A DNA stretch of 64,000 nucleotides from Streptomyces sp. NP160 (GTDB lineage Bacteria; Actinomycetota; Actinomycetes; Actinomycetales; Quadrisphaeraceae), in the NCBI RefSeq assembly GCF_006335115.1, contig NZ_VDMJ01000044.1:23863-87862 (forward strand), in the 5' to 3' direction. Below the pieces are notes generated by a model, which worked only from the letters and a program-made list of their open reading frames with translations, ran no database searches and was not told the origin of the DNA. The position numbers and the translations under genes are program-made. Positions 42,580 through 51,399 of the stretch are shown piece by piece (the stretch's first letter is position 1; each line of letters begins with the position of its first letter).

Positions 42580-44934
42580 CTACCAGCCCCCCGGCACGGC
42601 CTCACCCCGGTGGTGCGCGGCTGCCCACGCGACGAGCTCCGGCGCGGTCATCGGCGCCGCGTGCCAGTACCCCTGGGTCTCGTCGCAGCCCAGCTCGGCG
42701 AGCCGGGCCAGGGTGGTGGGGTCCTCCACGCCCTCGGCCACCACGCGCAGCCCCAGGGCGTGCGCCAGGTCCACCGTGCTGGCGGTGATGGCCGCGGCGC
42801 GCTGGTCCGTGAGGAGGTCGAGCGTGAAGGACCTGTCGAGCTTGAGCTCGCTGAAGCGCATGCGGTGCAGCTGCGCCAGGGACGACCAGCCGGTGCCGAA
42901 GTCGTCGATGCTCGTCGCCACTCCGAGCTCGGCCAGCTCGGCCAGCACCTGCGTGGCGCGGGCCTGGTCCCTCGCCAGCGTCGTCTCCGTGACCTCCAGC
43001 ACCAGCCGCGAGGCCGGCACCCGGTGCTCCAGCAGCAGCTCGCCCAGCCGGTGCGGCAGGTGGCGGTCCAGCAGGTCCGTGGCCGAGACGTTGACGGACA
43101 CCCGCAGGTCCAGGCCCCGCCTGCGCCAGTCGGCGCACTGGCGCACGGCGCCGCGCAGCACCACACCGGTGACCTGACCGATCAGGCCGTGGTCCTCGGC
43201 CACCTGCAGGAACCGCCCCGGGGGCAGCAGCCCGTGCACGGGGTGCCGCCAGCGCACCAGCGCCTCGACGCCGACGACAGACCCGTCGGCCACGCCGACC
43301 TGCGGCTGGTAGTGCAGCACCAGCTCACCCGCCTCGAGCGCGCGGCGCAGCTCCTCGGCGGTGCGCAGGGCGTGCTCCCCCTCGCCGTGGACCTCCGGGT
43401 CGTGGACGGCCCACCCGCCACCGCGGCGCTTGGCGGCGTACATCGCGGCGTCAGCGCGCCGCAGCAGCTCCGACCGCAGGCCCACCAGGTCGCCGTCGTC
43501 CGGCTGCGCCCCCGTGTGGACCACGAGCCCGGTGCTGCCGGTCACGTGGACGATCCCGCTCCCGACGTCGTACGGGGGCGCCATGGCCCGCACCAGCAGC
43601 TCCCCCCAGGCACCGGTGGCGCTGCGCGCGGCCCCACCACCGCCACCGGCGTCCACCGAGGGCGGCAGCGGGAGCAGCAGGGCGAACTCGTCGCCGCCCA
43701 GCCTGCCGACCTCGGCCCCGGCCCCGGCGGCGGCGCGCAGCCGCGCGGCGGCCGCCACGAGGAGCGCGTCACCGCTGGCGTGCCCCAGCGCGTCGTTGAC
43801 CTCCTTGAACCTGTCGAGGTCGACCAGGGCGAGCGCGAAGGGCGCGCCGCGCTCCAGCATCGCGTCGGTCCGGTCCAGCAGTCCCCGGCGGTTGGCCAGG
43901 CCCGTCAGCTCGTCGGTCCGCGCCTGGTGGTGGGTGTCGGCCAGCTGGTCCAGCTCGCCGAGGTTGAGCAGCAGCCGGCTCGCCGCCCCGACCGCCCCCA
44001 GGGCCGCCGTGAGCACGGTCCACCGCTGGGCCACGACGTCCTCGGCTCCGGCGCCCGTGACGCCCGCCACGGCCGCCACGGCCACGGCGAGCACGATCAC
44101 GCCGTAGGCCCCGACGGTGGCCGGGGCACCGCGCACCACCTCCGGCACGGCGAGCGCCGAGCGGTGGGCGCTCGCGAGCACCAGCAGCAGCAGGCCCGCC
44201 CCGAACGCGGTGAGCGTCCCCGGCGCCGGGGCGCCCGTCGGGTCGACGGCCACCCCCACCACCCCGGCGGCCACGGGCAGGCCCGCAGCCGTGACCAGCC
44301 AGGTGCTGGGCTCGCGTCCGCCGCGGGTCAGCAGGGCCGTGGAGAGCGCCGTGCCACCGAGCACGATGATCGCGGCGGTGGCGGCGAAGAGCAGCTGCGC
44401 CTGCCACCACGGCAGGAGGTCCAGCGGCCCTCCGGCCAGCTCGGAGACGAGGCCGAGGAGGGCCTGGCCCGCCAGCACCGCGCTGACGGCGTTCAGCCGG
44501 TCGTCGGGGTCGGCGGAGTGGGTGCGGGTGAGGTTCCAGCGGACGAAGGCGCCGTAGACGGGCAGGAAGCAGGCCAGCAGCGCCGCGGCGACGGGTACCC
44601 ACGCCAGGGCCGAGGGGGTGTCGACGGGCAGGGCCTGCGCCAGCAGCGGCTGGGCCGCGAGGGTGGCCCCGACGGTGCCGACGAGCAGGGCCACGGCGCG
44701 CCACAGGCGCCGGTCGGCGCTCGCACGGCGAGCGCGCGCGGCCACCGCCCCGGTGCCGAGCAGCCACAGCACGACCAGGCCCAGCACCACCGCGCCGGGA
44801 GCCGGCAGCGTCCGCGCCACCCCACCGGTCAGCTCGCCGAGCAGCACCACCGCCAGCGCCAGGCAGGCGCCGGCGCGCACCAGTCCCCGCGGCGGCGCGG
44901 CGGCGAGGCCGTCGTGCTCGTCCTGTCGCGTCAC
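42580..44934 (-). CDS. Membrane GGDEF-EAL protein (cyclic-di-GMP turnover)
   Basis: 784 residues from a GTG. About nine or ten hydrophobic segments (residues 18-335) form a membrane sensor, followed by a GGDEF domain (TDELTGLANR, GGDEF at 413-417) and an EAL domain (GVEALVRW with EAL at 557-559, VNVSATDL, SIDDFGTGWSSL, LKLDRSF, AEGVEDP). Both catalytic motifs are intact. The ligand of the membrane part is unknown. No good Shine-Dalgarno precedes the GTG. A second, soluble GGDEF-EAL protein lies at 27846-30344. Confidence 0.9.
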   Translation of the reverse strand: MTRQDEHDGLAAAPPRGLVRAGACLALAVVLLGELTGGVARTLPAPGAVVLGLVVLWLLGTGAVAARARRASADRRLWRAVALLVGTVGATLAAQPLLAQALPVDTPSALAWVPVAAALLACFLPVYGAFVRWNLTRTHSADPDDRLNAVSAVLAGQALLGLVSELAGGPLDLLPWWQAQLLFAATAAIIVLGGTALSTALLTRGGREPSTWLVTAAGLPVAAGVVGVAVDPTGAPAPGTLTAFGAGLLLLVLASAHRSALAVPEVVRGAPATVGAYGVIVLAVAVAAVAGVTGAGAEDVVAQRWTVLTAALGAVGAASRLLLNLGELDQLADTHHQARTDELTGLANRRGLLDRTDAMLERGAPFALALVDLDRFKEVNDALGHASGDALLVAAAARLRAAAGAGAEVGRLGGDEFALLLPLPPSVDAGGGGGAARSATGAWGELLVRAMAPPYDVGSGIVHVTGSTGLVVHTGAQPDDGDLVGLRSELLRRADAAMYAAKRRGGGWAVHDPEVHGEGEHALRTAEELRRALEAGELVLHYQPQVGVADGSVVGVEALVRWRHPVHGLLPPGRFLQVAEDHGLIGQVTGVVLRGAVRQCADWRRRGLDLRVSVNVSATDLLDRHLPHRLGELLLEHRVPASRLVLEVTETTLARDQARATQVLAELAELGVATSIDDFGTGWSSLAQLHRMRFSELKLDRSFTLDLLTDQRAAAITASTVDLAHALGLRVVAEGVEDPTTLARLAELGCDETQGYWHAAPMTAPELVAWAAAHHRGEAVPGGW

Positions 44935-45031
44935 AGAGCCCCCCAGCTCGTGGTCGCGGTCGCTGCGTCTGCACCCGCACCTGGAGATCGGCGGTCCGGA
45001 GCTCCGGGTTGAGCCACCGGTCCGACCGCGC

Positions 45032-46471
45032 TCAGGGCGGCGGGGCGGGCCTCCCCCGTTCGGCGGGTGGGGGCGGGGCCGTGCGGGGCACCAGCCGCAG
45101 GAGCAGGCCGTGCCGGGGCCGCAGGGTGACGAGCGCCTCGAGCTCCGGCTCGTGGCCGGGGGCGGGGTGCACCGCGCGGTCGCGCAGCAGGGCGGCCAGC
45201 ACCAGCACCGCCTCGGTGAGGGCGAAGTCCCGGCCGATGCACAGCCGCGCCCCGGCCCCGAACGGCAGGTAGGCGCCGCGCGGCACCGCCGGGCCCTCGC
45301 CGGTGAAGCGGCCGGGGTCGAAGCGCTCGGGGTCGGGGTGGGCGTCGGCCCGGCGCTGCAGCAGCCACGGGCTGACGATGACGAGCGTCCCCGCGGGCAC
45401 CGCGACGCCGTCCACCACGTCGTCGGCGTCGGCCCGGCGGGTCACCACCCACGCCGGCGGGTACAGGCGCAGCGACTCGTCGACCACGGCGCGGGTCCAC
45501 GGCAGCGCGCGCAGGTCCTCCCACGTCGGCGGCCTCAGCGCGGCGGTGGCAGCACCGGCGGCGCCGGGTGCTGCCGGGTCCGCGAGGACGGCGTCCAGCT
45601 CGGCGTGCAGCCGCTCCTGCGCCTCGGGGTGCCTGGCGAGCAGGTGCAGCGTCCACGTCAGGCACGAGGCGACCGTCTCGTGGCCGGCGATGACCATGGT
45701 CACCAGCTCTCCGCGCACCGCCTCCGGAGGCAGGCGGCCCTCGTCGACGGCGGCGAGCAGCAGCCCCAGCAGGTCCTCACCGAGCTCGCCGGTCGCGCGG
45801 CGCCGGGCGACCACCCGCTCGACCACCTCGTCCATGACGCGGTTGGCGCGCCGCAGCCGCCGCCGCGACGGCGTGGGCAGCCACCCCGGCACGGGCGTGC
45901 GCGCGCGGGAGACCACCACACCGAGGGCCTCCAGCACCGCGGCGACCACGCGCTCGCCGTCGTCGACGCCCTCGGCGGTGACGTCACCGCCGAAGAGGGT
46001 GCGGCCGACCACCTCGAGCGTGGCCTGCAGGGCGGCCGCGTCGACGTCGACCACTCCCCCCGCGCCGCCGGGGCCGCCGCCCGCGGCGTCCCACCGGGCG
46101 CGCAGGCGCTCGGCGGCCGCCACGGACTGCTCGGCGACGGCGGTCAGCCCCGAGCGGTGGAACGCCGGCTGCGCCACCCGGCGCGCCTCGCGCCAGGCGC
46201 TGCCGTCGCTGGTGAGCAGCCCGCTGCCGGTGACCAGCGAGAGCGCGCCGTACTGGACGGTCCGCTTGGACCAGGCCCCGGCGTTCTCCACGAGCACCCG
46301 GCGCGCGCCCGCGACGGTGTTGACGAACAGCACGGGCGTGGTCGGCAGGGGGAAGGCGACGTGGTCACCCCACCGCTGGACGGCGCCGCGCAGGTAGGCC
46401 AGCGGGTCGCGGCGGATGCCCAGCAGGTCCCGCAGCATGTCCCGCGGCAGCGGCCCGGGCGCGTCCAGCAC
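45032..46471 (-). CDS. Cytochrome P450
   Basis: 479 residues from a GTG at 46471. I-helix VIAGHETVASCLTW, ESLRLYPPAW (ExxR), and the haem loop FGAGARLCIGRDFA with the Cys ligand are complete. The type resembles the CYP102/CYP4-like class of fatty acid or terpenoid hydroxylases. It has no membrane anchor. The true start is uncertain: the open frame reaches the stop of the GroES-like gene, where only a CTG overlapping that stop is available. No ferredoxin or reductase gene is adjacent, so electrons must come from elsewhere. Confidence 0.88.
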   Translation of the reverse strand: MLDAPGPLPRDMLRDLLGIRRDPLAYLRGAVQRWGDHVAFPLPTTPVLFVNTVAGARRVLVENAGAWSKRTVQYGALSLVTGSGLLTSDGSAWREARRVAQPAFHRSGLTAVAEQSVAAAERLRARWDAAGGGPGGAGGVVDVDAAALQATLEVVGRTLFGGDVTAEGVDDGERVVAAVLEALGVVVSRARTPVPGWLPTPSRRRLRRANRVMDEVVERVVARRRATGELGEDLLGLLLAAVDEGRLPPEAVRGELVTMVIAGHETVASCLTWTLHLLARHPEAQERLHAELDAVLADPAAPGAAGAATAALRPPTWEDLRALPWTRAVVDESLRLYPPAWVVTRRADADDVVDGVAVPAGTLVIVSPWLLQRRADAHPDPERFDPGRFTGEGPAVPRGAYLPFGAGARLCIGRDFALTEAVLVLAALLRDRAVHPAPGHEPELEALVTLRPRHGLLLRLVPRTAPPPPAERGRPAPPP

Positions 46472-46539
46472 CGTGTACCGCGCGTTGGGGCGCCCGGGGC
46501 CCCGCTGCGCGCCCGGGTCCGCGGCCCGCCGGGACGTGC

Positions 46540-46908
46540 TCAGAGGTACAGACCGGTGGATCCGGCCTCCACGCGGGGGGCGGCCACGGCGTGCAGGTCG
46601 CGCTCGCGCAGCAGCACGAAGTCGCGCCCCGACAGCTCCACCTCGGCGCGGTCCTCCGGGTCGAAGAGCACCCGGTCGCCCAGCTGCACCTGCCGCACGT
46701 GCTGGCCGACGGCCGCCACCTCGCCCCACGAGAGGCGCTTGCCGACCGCCGCGGTGGCGGGGATGACGATGCCCGCCCCCGACCGCCGCTCCCCCGCCTC
46801 GCGGTCCAGGGCGACCAGCACGCGGTCGTGCAGCATCCGGATCGGCAGGCGGCCGTCGTCCCCGGGCGCGGTGCTCGAGGAGGACGGGCTGCCGGGCGTG
46901 GTGCTCAC
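46540..46908 (-). CDS. GroES-like co-chaperonin family protein
   Basis: 122 residues. After a Ser/Gly-rich 20-residue leader comes a GroES fold: IRMLHDRVLVALDREAGERR, IVIPATAAVGKRLSWGEVAAVG, GDRVLFDP and FVLLRERDLHAV. The mobile loop (about 40-60) is present but short. It is not next to groEL, and the P450 gene follows on the same strand, so it may be a paralogue co-expressed with it. Related single GroES-like genes sit near DUF3618 and bcp in other actinomycetes. Confidence 0.7.
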   Translation of the reverse strand: MSTTPGSPSSSSTAPGDDGRLPIRMLHDRVLVALDREAGERRSGAGIVIPATAAVGKRLSWGEVAAVGQHVRQVQLGDRVLFDPEDRAEVELSGRDFVLLRERDLHAVAAPRVEAGSTGLYL

Positions 46909-46939
46909 CCGCCGAAACTACCGCCGGTCGGCGGTGGGC

Positions 46940-47209
46940 TCAGTGGCGGCGCCGGACGGCCAGGCCGGTGAAGAGCCCGACCACGGCGACGACGGCGCCG
47001 CCGACGGCCGCGACCCGCTCGACGCGCACGGCGCCGTCGGAGTCGAGCACCAGCTCCTTGGCCTTCGTCTTGGCGCTCTCGACGCCCTGCTGCGCCAGCG
47101 CCTTGGGCGCGACGCGGGCGGCGAGCTCGTCGACGGTGGCAGCGAGGTGCTGCTGGTGGAGGCTGATCTCGCGCTCGAGGCGCGCGGGCTCGTCGGGCGG
47201 GACGCTCAT
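46940..47209 (-). CDS. DUF3618 protein
   Basis: 89 residues. The conserved part is LEREISLHQQHLAATVDELAARV, a helical region, followed by a linker and a C-terminal membrane helix (VAAVGGAVVAVVGLFTGLAV) ending in basic residues, so it is tail-anchored. Function unknown. The ATG at 47209 is favoured, as the conserved motif begins about ten residues later. It diverges from bcp, a pairing common in actinomycetes. Confidence 0.8.
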   Translation of the reverse strand: MSVPPDEPARLEREISLHQQHLAATVDELAARVAPKALAQQGVESAKTKAKELVLDSDGAVRVERVAAVGGAVVAVVGLFTGLAVRRRH

Positions 47210-47341
47210 GCTCGGCGACGCTAGTGGCAACAGCGGCCTCCGGCAGCCCCGGCCCACCTGCTCGGACGCTCCCTGCTGAGGATCGTGGGGACGCTCGGAC
47301 GCTCGGGCGCCCGTCGAGGGGGCGTCCGATAGCCTCTCCGC

Positions 47342-47812
47342 GTGGCAGAACGCCTCGAGCCGGGTGACCTCGCCCCGGACTTCACGCTCCCCGCGACCCA
47401 CGGCGGCAGCTGGACGCTCTCCGAGCACCGCGGCCGCTCCGTCGTCGTGTACTTCTACCCCGCGGCGGGGACTCCGGGCTGCACCACGCAGGCCTGCGAC
47501 TTCCGCGACAACCTCGCGTCGCTGACCTCCGCCGGCTACGACGTGGTGGGCGTCTCACCGGACCCGCTGGCGAAGCTCGAGGCGTGGTCGGAGGAGGAGC
47601 ACCTGCCGTTCCCCCTCGCCAGCGACACCGAGCGCGGCGTCGTGCAGCGCTGGGGGGCCTGGGGCGAGAAGACGATGTACGGGCGCACCACCACCGGCCT
47701 GCTGCGCTCGACGGTCGTCGTGGGCCCCGACGGCGTGGTCACGCACGCCTCGTACAACGTCAAGGCGACGGGCCACGTGGCGCGGCTGCGCAAGGAGCTC
47801 GGCGTCGACTGA
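47342..47812 (+). CDS. bcp: Thioredoxin-dependent thiol peroxidase (BCP/PrxQ)
   Basis: 156 residues. Peroxiredoxin fold with peroxidatic Cys47 and resolving Cys52 in GTPGCTTQACDF, the atypical two-cysteine arrangement of BCP/PrxQ. It reduces hydroperoxides with thioredoxin in the cytoplasm. Starts at a GTG; a hairpin at 47825-47845 ends the unit before tRNA-Leu. Confidence 0.93.
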   Translation: MAERLEPGDLAPDFTLPATHGGSWTLSEHRGRSVVVYFYPAAGTPGCTTQACDFRDNLASLTSAGYDVVGVSPDPLAKLEAWSEEEHLPFPLASDTERGVVQRWGAWGEKTMYGRTTTGLLRSTVVVGPDGVVTHASYNVKATGHVARLRKELGVD

Positions 47813-47824
47813 CGCCCCAGACGT

Positions 47825-47845
47825 CCCGGCCGGGCTCCGGCCGGG
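47825..47845. terminator. Terminator hairpin after bcp
   Basis: CCCGGCCGG and CCGGCCGGG pair perfectly around a GCT loop, 13 bases after the bcp stop and 3 bases before tRNA-Leu. Confidence 0.7.
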
Positions 47846-47848
47846 GTG

Positions 47849-47930
47849 GCGCGAGTGGTGAAACTGGCAGCCACGCAGGGTTTAGGTCCCTGTGCCTCCG
47901 GGCGTGCGGGTTCGAGTCCCGCCTCGCGCA
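47849..47930 (+). tRNA. tRNA-Leu (anticodon TAG)
   Basis: An 82-base class II tRNA. Acceptor GCGCGAG pairs with CTCGCGC; the anticodon stem CAGGG/CCCTG encloses TTTAGGT, giving TAG; a long variable arm (TGCCTCCGGGCGT region) and the T-arm GCGGGTTCGAGTCCCGC follow. Discriminator A, CCA not encoded. Confidence 0.95.
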
Positions 47931-47963
47931 CGCGGTCCACGGCACCACCGCTGCGGACGCCGC

Positions 47964-48020
47964 GGGGCCAGCGGTGCGGGGGCCAGCGGTGCGGGGGCCA
48001 GCGGTGCGGGGTCAGCGGTG
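47964..48020. repeat. 15-bp tandem repeat after tRNA-Leu
   Basis: Four tandem units of GGGGGCCAGCGGTGC (two full, first 14 bases, last with a T for C) between tRNA-Leu and the phosphatase gene; the last copy contains that gene's stop codon. Confidence 0.85.
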
Positions 48021-49655
48021 TGCGACCACGCGCAGGGCCAGCAGGGCGACGTCGTCCTCGGGCTCCTCGGGCAGCACCCGCGCCAGCACCGCGTCGCACA
48101 GCTCCTCCAGCGGCAGGTGCCCCTCGAGCTCCAGCGCGGCGCGCAGGTCCTCGAGGCCGGCGTCCAGGGACGTGCCGCGGCGCTCGACCAGCCCGTCGGT
48201 GAAGAGCAGCACGGTGCTGCCCGGGGGCAGGTCCGTGCTGCGCTCGCGCCGGGGCGTGCCGGGGTCGATGCCCAGCAGGAGGTCCGTCTCGTCGTCCTCC
48301 AGCACCACCGCGGTCCCGTCGGGCCGGCGCAGCAGCGGCGGCGGGTGCCCCGCGTTCGACCAGACCAGCCGGCGGGCGGCGGCGGCGGGGACGCCGCTGG
48401 TGTCGGAGCAGCCGGCCCAGGGGTCGAGGCGAGCGACGACGGCGGTGGCCGAGGTGGCCAGCTCCAGGCCCTCCACCGCCTCGTCGACGCTGGTCAGCAC
48501 CTCCGCCGGCGGGTGGCCCGTGGCGTGCGCGATGCCGCGCACCAGGCCGCGGACCTGGCCCATCGCCGCAGCGGCGCGGGAGTCGTGGCCGATGACGTCC
48601 CCGATCACCAGCACCGTGCTGCCGTCGCGCTGGCGGAAGGCGTCGTACCAGTCGCCGCCGATCCGCGCCTCGACGGCGGCGCTGACGTAGCGGACGGCCA
48701 GCTCCACGCCGGGCGGGCTCGGCGGCGCGGTGAGGAGGCTGCGCTGCAGCGCGGAGCTGAGCTCGGCCTGCTCCCCGTAGAGGCGGGCGTTGTCGAGCGC
48801 CAGCCCGGCGCGCCGGGCCACCTCGCGGGCGGTCTCCACCTCGGCCTCGGTGCGCTCGGCAGCCGGGTCGGTGCGGACCAGGGCCATCGCCCCGAGCGTC
48901 CTGCCACCGGCGTTCAGGGGGACCACCAGCACGGACGCCGGGGTCAGCACCTCCAGCAGCGCCCGCGCCTCGGCGTCGCCCACCCAGTCGGCCAGGGGCG
49001 GCAGCGCGGGCACGAAGACCTCCTGGCCGGTGCGCAGGCACACGGCGATCGCCGCCTCGCGGCTCATGGTGGCCGCCTGGTAGCCGGCGTAGCGCTCGAG
49101 CACGGGGTCGAGCTCGGGGTCGCGGTGGGCGAAGCCCAGCGTGCGCCGCAGGCGGCCGGTCTGCACCAGCGTGACCGTGCACCAGTCCGCCAGCTCCGGC
49201 ACCACGAGGTGGGCCAGCTCGCCGACGGCGATGCCCTGTCCGGACCCGTGGGAGAGCAGCTCGCTGACGGCGCCGAGCAGCTCCAGGCGCTCCACCGTGC
49301 GCTGCAGCTCCTCCTGGGCGAGGCGCCGTTCGGTGGCGTCGAGCAGGTGCACGTGGAGGGCCTCGCCCTCGGGCACCGCGTGCACGGACAGCCACCGGTG
49401 GACCGTGGTGCCCCACGCCTCGAAGGCCACCGGCTCCCCGGTGCACCGCGCCTGCGCGTACGCGGGGCCGAAGTCGTGGTCGCGCGCGTGGGGGAAGACG
49501 TCCCACAGGGACCTGCCGAGCACCTGCTCGCGGGGCACGCCGAACAGGGCCTCCGCGGGCCGGTTCATGCCGGTGACGCGGTCCTCGGGGTCCAGCCGCA
49601 CCCACGAGGGGGCTACGGCTTCGGGCAGCCCGTGGTGGTCCGGCTCGTCTGGCAC
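48012..49655 (-). CDS. PAS-GAF-PP2C (SpoIIE-type) serine phosphatase
   Basis: 547 residues from a GTG. A PAS domain (about 15-110, WVRLDPEDRVTGMNRPAEALFG), a short coiled coil, a GAF domain (about 130-290) and a C-terminal PP2C/SpoIIE phosphatase with IGGDWYDAF, GDVIGHDSRAAAAM, TDGLVERRG and EDDVALLALR, which hold the Mn-binding aspartates. Such proteins dephosphorylate anti-sigma-factor antagonists (RsbU role). No rsbV or rsbW is adjacent, so its partner is encoded elsewhere. Signal unknown, maybe redox or light through PAS/GAF. Confidence 0.9.
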   Translation of the reverse strand: MPDEPDHHGLPEAVAPSWVRLDPEDRVTGMNRPAEALFGVPREQVLGRSLWDVFPHARDHDFGPAYAQARCTGEPVAFEAWGTTVHRWLSVHAVPEGEALHVHLLDATERRLAQEELQRTVERLELLGAVSELLSHGSGQGIAVGELAHLVVPELADWCTVTLVQTGRLRRTLGFAHRDPELDPVLERYAGYQAATMSREAAIAVCLRTGQEVFVPALPPLADWVGDAEARALLEVLTPASVLVVPLNAGGRTLGAMALVRTDPAAERTEAEVETAREVARRAGLALDNARLYGEQAELSSALQRSLLTAPPSPPGVELAVRYVSAAVEARIGGDWYDAFRQRDGSTVLVIGDVIGHDSRAAAAMGQVRGLVRGIAHATGHPPAEVLTSVDEAVEGLELATSATAVVARLDPWAGCSDTSGVPAAAARRLVWSNAGHPPPLLRRPDGTAVVLEDDETDLLLGIDPGTPRRERSTDLPPGSTVLLFTDGLVERRGTSLDAGLEDLRAALELEGHLPLEELCDAVLARVLPEEPEDDVALLALRVVAHR

Positions 49656-49790
49656 GCCTGCTCCTCCCCCGGTCGTGGTGCCTCCGCTGCCGGGCCGCGC
49701 GGTCGCGGCCCCGGGGCCGCGCCATCCTGGCAGGGGCGGCGGCCTGCGGGGCCACGTCCGGGTCTGCGGGCGACCGCACGGCGCAGCGCC

Positions 49791-49816
49791 GGGCCGGACG
49801 AACGACCGTCCGGCCC
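49791..49816. terminator. Terminator hairpin after rdgB
   Basis: GGGCCGGACG pairs perfectly with CGTCCGGCCC around a 6-base loop, just past the minus-strand rdgB stop. It closes the murI-MBL-rph-rdgB unit. Confidence 0.75.
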
Positions 49817-49826
49817 AGCGGACGGC

Positions 49827-50510
49827 TCAGCGCGGTGACGAGCGGACGGCGTCGGCGAGGTGCGGCGCGAGCGCGCGGAACGCCTGGCCGCGGTGGCTGA
49901 CGGCGTCCTTCTGCTCCGGCGCCAGCTCCGCGCAGCTGACCTGCGAGCCCTCGGGGACGAGCACCGGGTCGTAGCCGAAGCCGCCCGCGCCGCGGGGCTC
50001 GCGTGCGAGCGCGCCGCGGAGCTCACCGAGCTCGACGTGCTCGCGGCCGTCCGGGGTGACCATCGCAGCGGCGCAGACGAAGGCGGCGCCGCGGTGCTCG
50101 TCCGGGACGTCGGAGACCTGCGCGAGCAGCAGCGCCAGGTTGGCGGCGTCGTCGCCGTGCCGCCCGGCCCACCGCGCCGAGAAGATGCCGGGCGCGCCGC
50201 CCAGCACGTCCACCGCGATGCCGGAGTCGTCGGCGACGGCGAGCAGCCCGGTGGCCGCGGCCACGGCACGCGCCTTGAGCAGGGCGTTGCCGGCGAAGGT
50301 CACCTCCGTCTCGGCGACCTCCGGGACCTCCGGCAGCGACGGGTCTCCCACCGCGAGCAGCTCCACCCGCACGTCGGCGGGCAGGTGGGGCGCGAGGATC
50401 GCGCGCAGCTCCCCCACCTTGTGGGCGTTGCGGGTGGCCAGCACCACGCGCACCGGCTCGTGGACGTGGTCGCCCTCAGCACCCCCGGCCCGTCCCGCGA
50501 CCCCGCTCAC
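49827..50510 (-). CDS. rdgB: XTP/dITP diphosphatase, RdgB/HAM1
   Basis: 227 residues with a GTG start. [18 protein letters not shown], the acidic loop [34 protein letters not shown] and [10 protein letters not shown] match HAM1 enzymes that hydrolyse ITP, dITP and XTP to monophosphates and so clean the nucleotide pool. The start overlaps the rph stop (GTGA). Same order, rph then rdgB, as in mycobacteria. Confidence 0.94.
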   Translation of the reverse strand: MSGVAGRAGGAEGDHVHEPVRVVLATRNAHKVGELRAILAPHLPADVRVELLAVGDPSLPEVPEVAETEVTFAGNALLKARAVAAATGLLAVADDSGIAVDVLGGAPGIFSARWAGRHGDDAANLALLLAQVSDVPDEHRGAAFVCAAAMVTPDGREHVELGELRGALAREPRGAGGFGYDPVLVPEGSQVSCAELAPEQKDAVSHRGQAFRALAPHLADAVRSSPR

Positions 50511-51238
50511 AGCCCCAGGGCCTCGCGCTGCAGGCGCGTCAGCTCGGCGCAGCCGCCAGCGGCCAGCTCGAGCAGCGCGTCGAGCTCGGCCTTGGCGAAC
50601 GGCTCGCCCTCGGCGGTGCCCTGCACCTCCACGAAGCGGCCGTCCCCCGTCATGACGACGTTCATGTCGGTCTGGGCGCGGACGTCCTCCACGTACTCCA
50701 GGTCGAGGACCGGCTGTCCCCTGTCGATGCCCACGCTCACCGCGGCCACGGACCCGCGCAGCGGGTCCTTCCTGACGATGCCCTTCTCGCGGGCCCAGGT
50801 CACGGCGTCGTGGAGAGCCACGTACGCGCCGGTGATGGCCGCGGTGCGGGTGCCGCCGTCGGCCTGGAGCACGTCGCAGTCGAGCACGACGGTGTTCTCA
50901 CCGAGCTTCGTCACGTCCACGGCGGCGCGCAGGGAGCGGCCCACCAGGCGGCTGATCTCCTGGGTGCGGCCGCCGACCTTGCCCTTGACCGACTCGCGGT
51001 CGCTGCGGGTGTTCGTGGCGCGCGGGAGCATCGCGTACTCGGCGGTGACCCAGCCGGAGCCGCTGCCCTTCTTCCAGCGCGGCACGCCCTCGGTGAGGGA
51101 GGCGACGCAGAGGACCTTCGTGCGGCCGAACTCGACGAGGACGCTGCCCTCACCGGCCTCGAGGTAGCGCCGCGTGATGGTCACGTCGCGGAGCTGGTCG
51201 GGACGCCGTCCGCCGGGCCTGCTGGTGCTCTCAGCCAT
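50507..51238 (-). CDS. rph: Ribonuclease PH
   Basis: 243 residues. [29 protein letters not shown], the phosphate-binding SDRES and [16 protein letters not shown], and [19 protein letters not shown] are signature stretches. It trims tRNA 3' ends by phosphorolysis. The ATG at 51238 begins the conserved domain; its stop overlaps rdgB. About 160 bases upstream hold two hairpin repeats rather than another gene. Confidence 0.95.
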   Translation of the reverse strand: MAESTSRPGGRRPDQLRDVTITRRYLEAGEGSVLVEFGRTKVLCVASLTEGVPRWKKGSGSGWVTAEYAMLPRATNTRSDRESVKGKVGGRTQEISRLVGRSLRAAVDVTKLGENTVVLDCDVLQADGGTRTAAITGAYVALHDAVTWAREKGIVRKDPLRGSVAAVSVGIDRGQPVLDLEYVEDVRAQTDMNVVMTGDGRFVEVQGTAEGEPFAKAELDALLELAAGGCAELTRLQREALGL

Positions 51239-51278
51239 GCTGCCGAGCCTAGGACCCGCCCCTGACACCCCCGACCAC

Positions 51279-51304
51279 CCCGCACTTGCCGCGGGAAGTG
51301 CGGG
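51279..51304. repeat. Hairpin repeat copy 1
   Basis: CCCGCACTT pairs with AAGTGCGGG around GCCGCGGG. It is the first of two near-identical stem-loops between the MBL gene and rph. Confidence 0.8.
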
Positions 51305-51322
51305 AAGGAGGGGCGTTGGAAG

Positions 51323-51344
51323 CGCACTTGCCGCGGAAAGTGCG
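51323..51344. repeat. Hairpin repeat copy 2
   Basis: CGCACTT pairs with AAGTGCG around GCCGCGGA, 18 bases after copy 1. The shared CGCACTTGCCGCGG core shows duplication. Could act as a terminator or mRNA-stabilising element for the MBL gene. Confidence 0.8.
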
Positions 51345-51399
51345 GGCTGAGGAGGGTGAGGGCGACGACGAGCGGGACGTGCGGCGAGGCAGCCCCGCG

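Noticed and set aside
47849-47930. Integration site with a genomic island
   Set aside because: No integrase, no duplicated tRNA end and no compositional shift on either side.
47536-49779. Long minus-strand open frame covering tRNA-Leu and the phosphatase
   Set aside because: It reads through a tRNA, is Arg/Pro/His-rich low complexity, and is out of frame with the clear PAS-GAF-PP2C gene.
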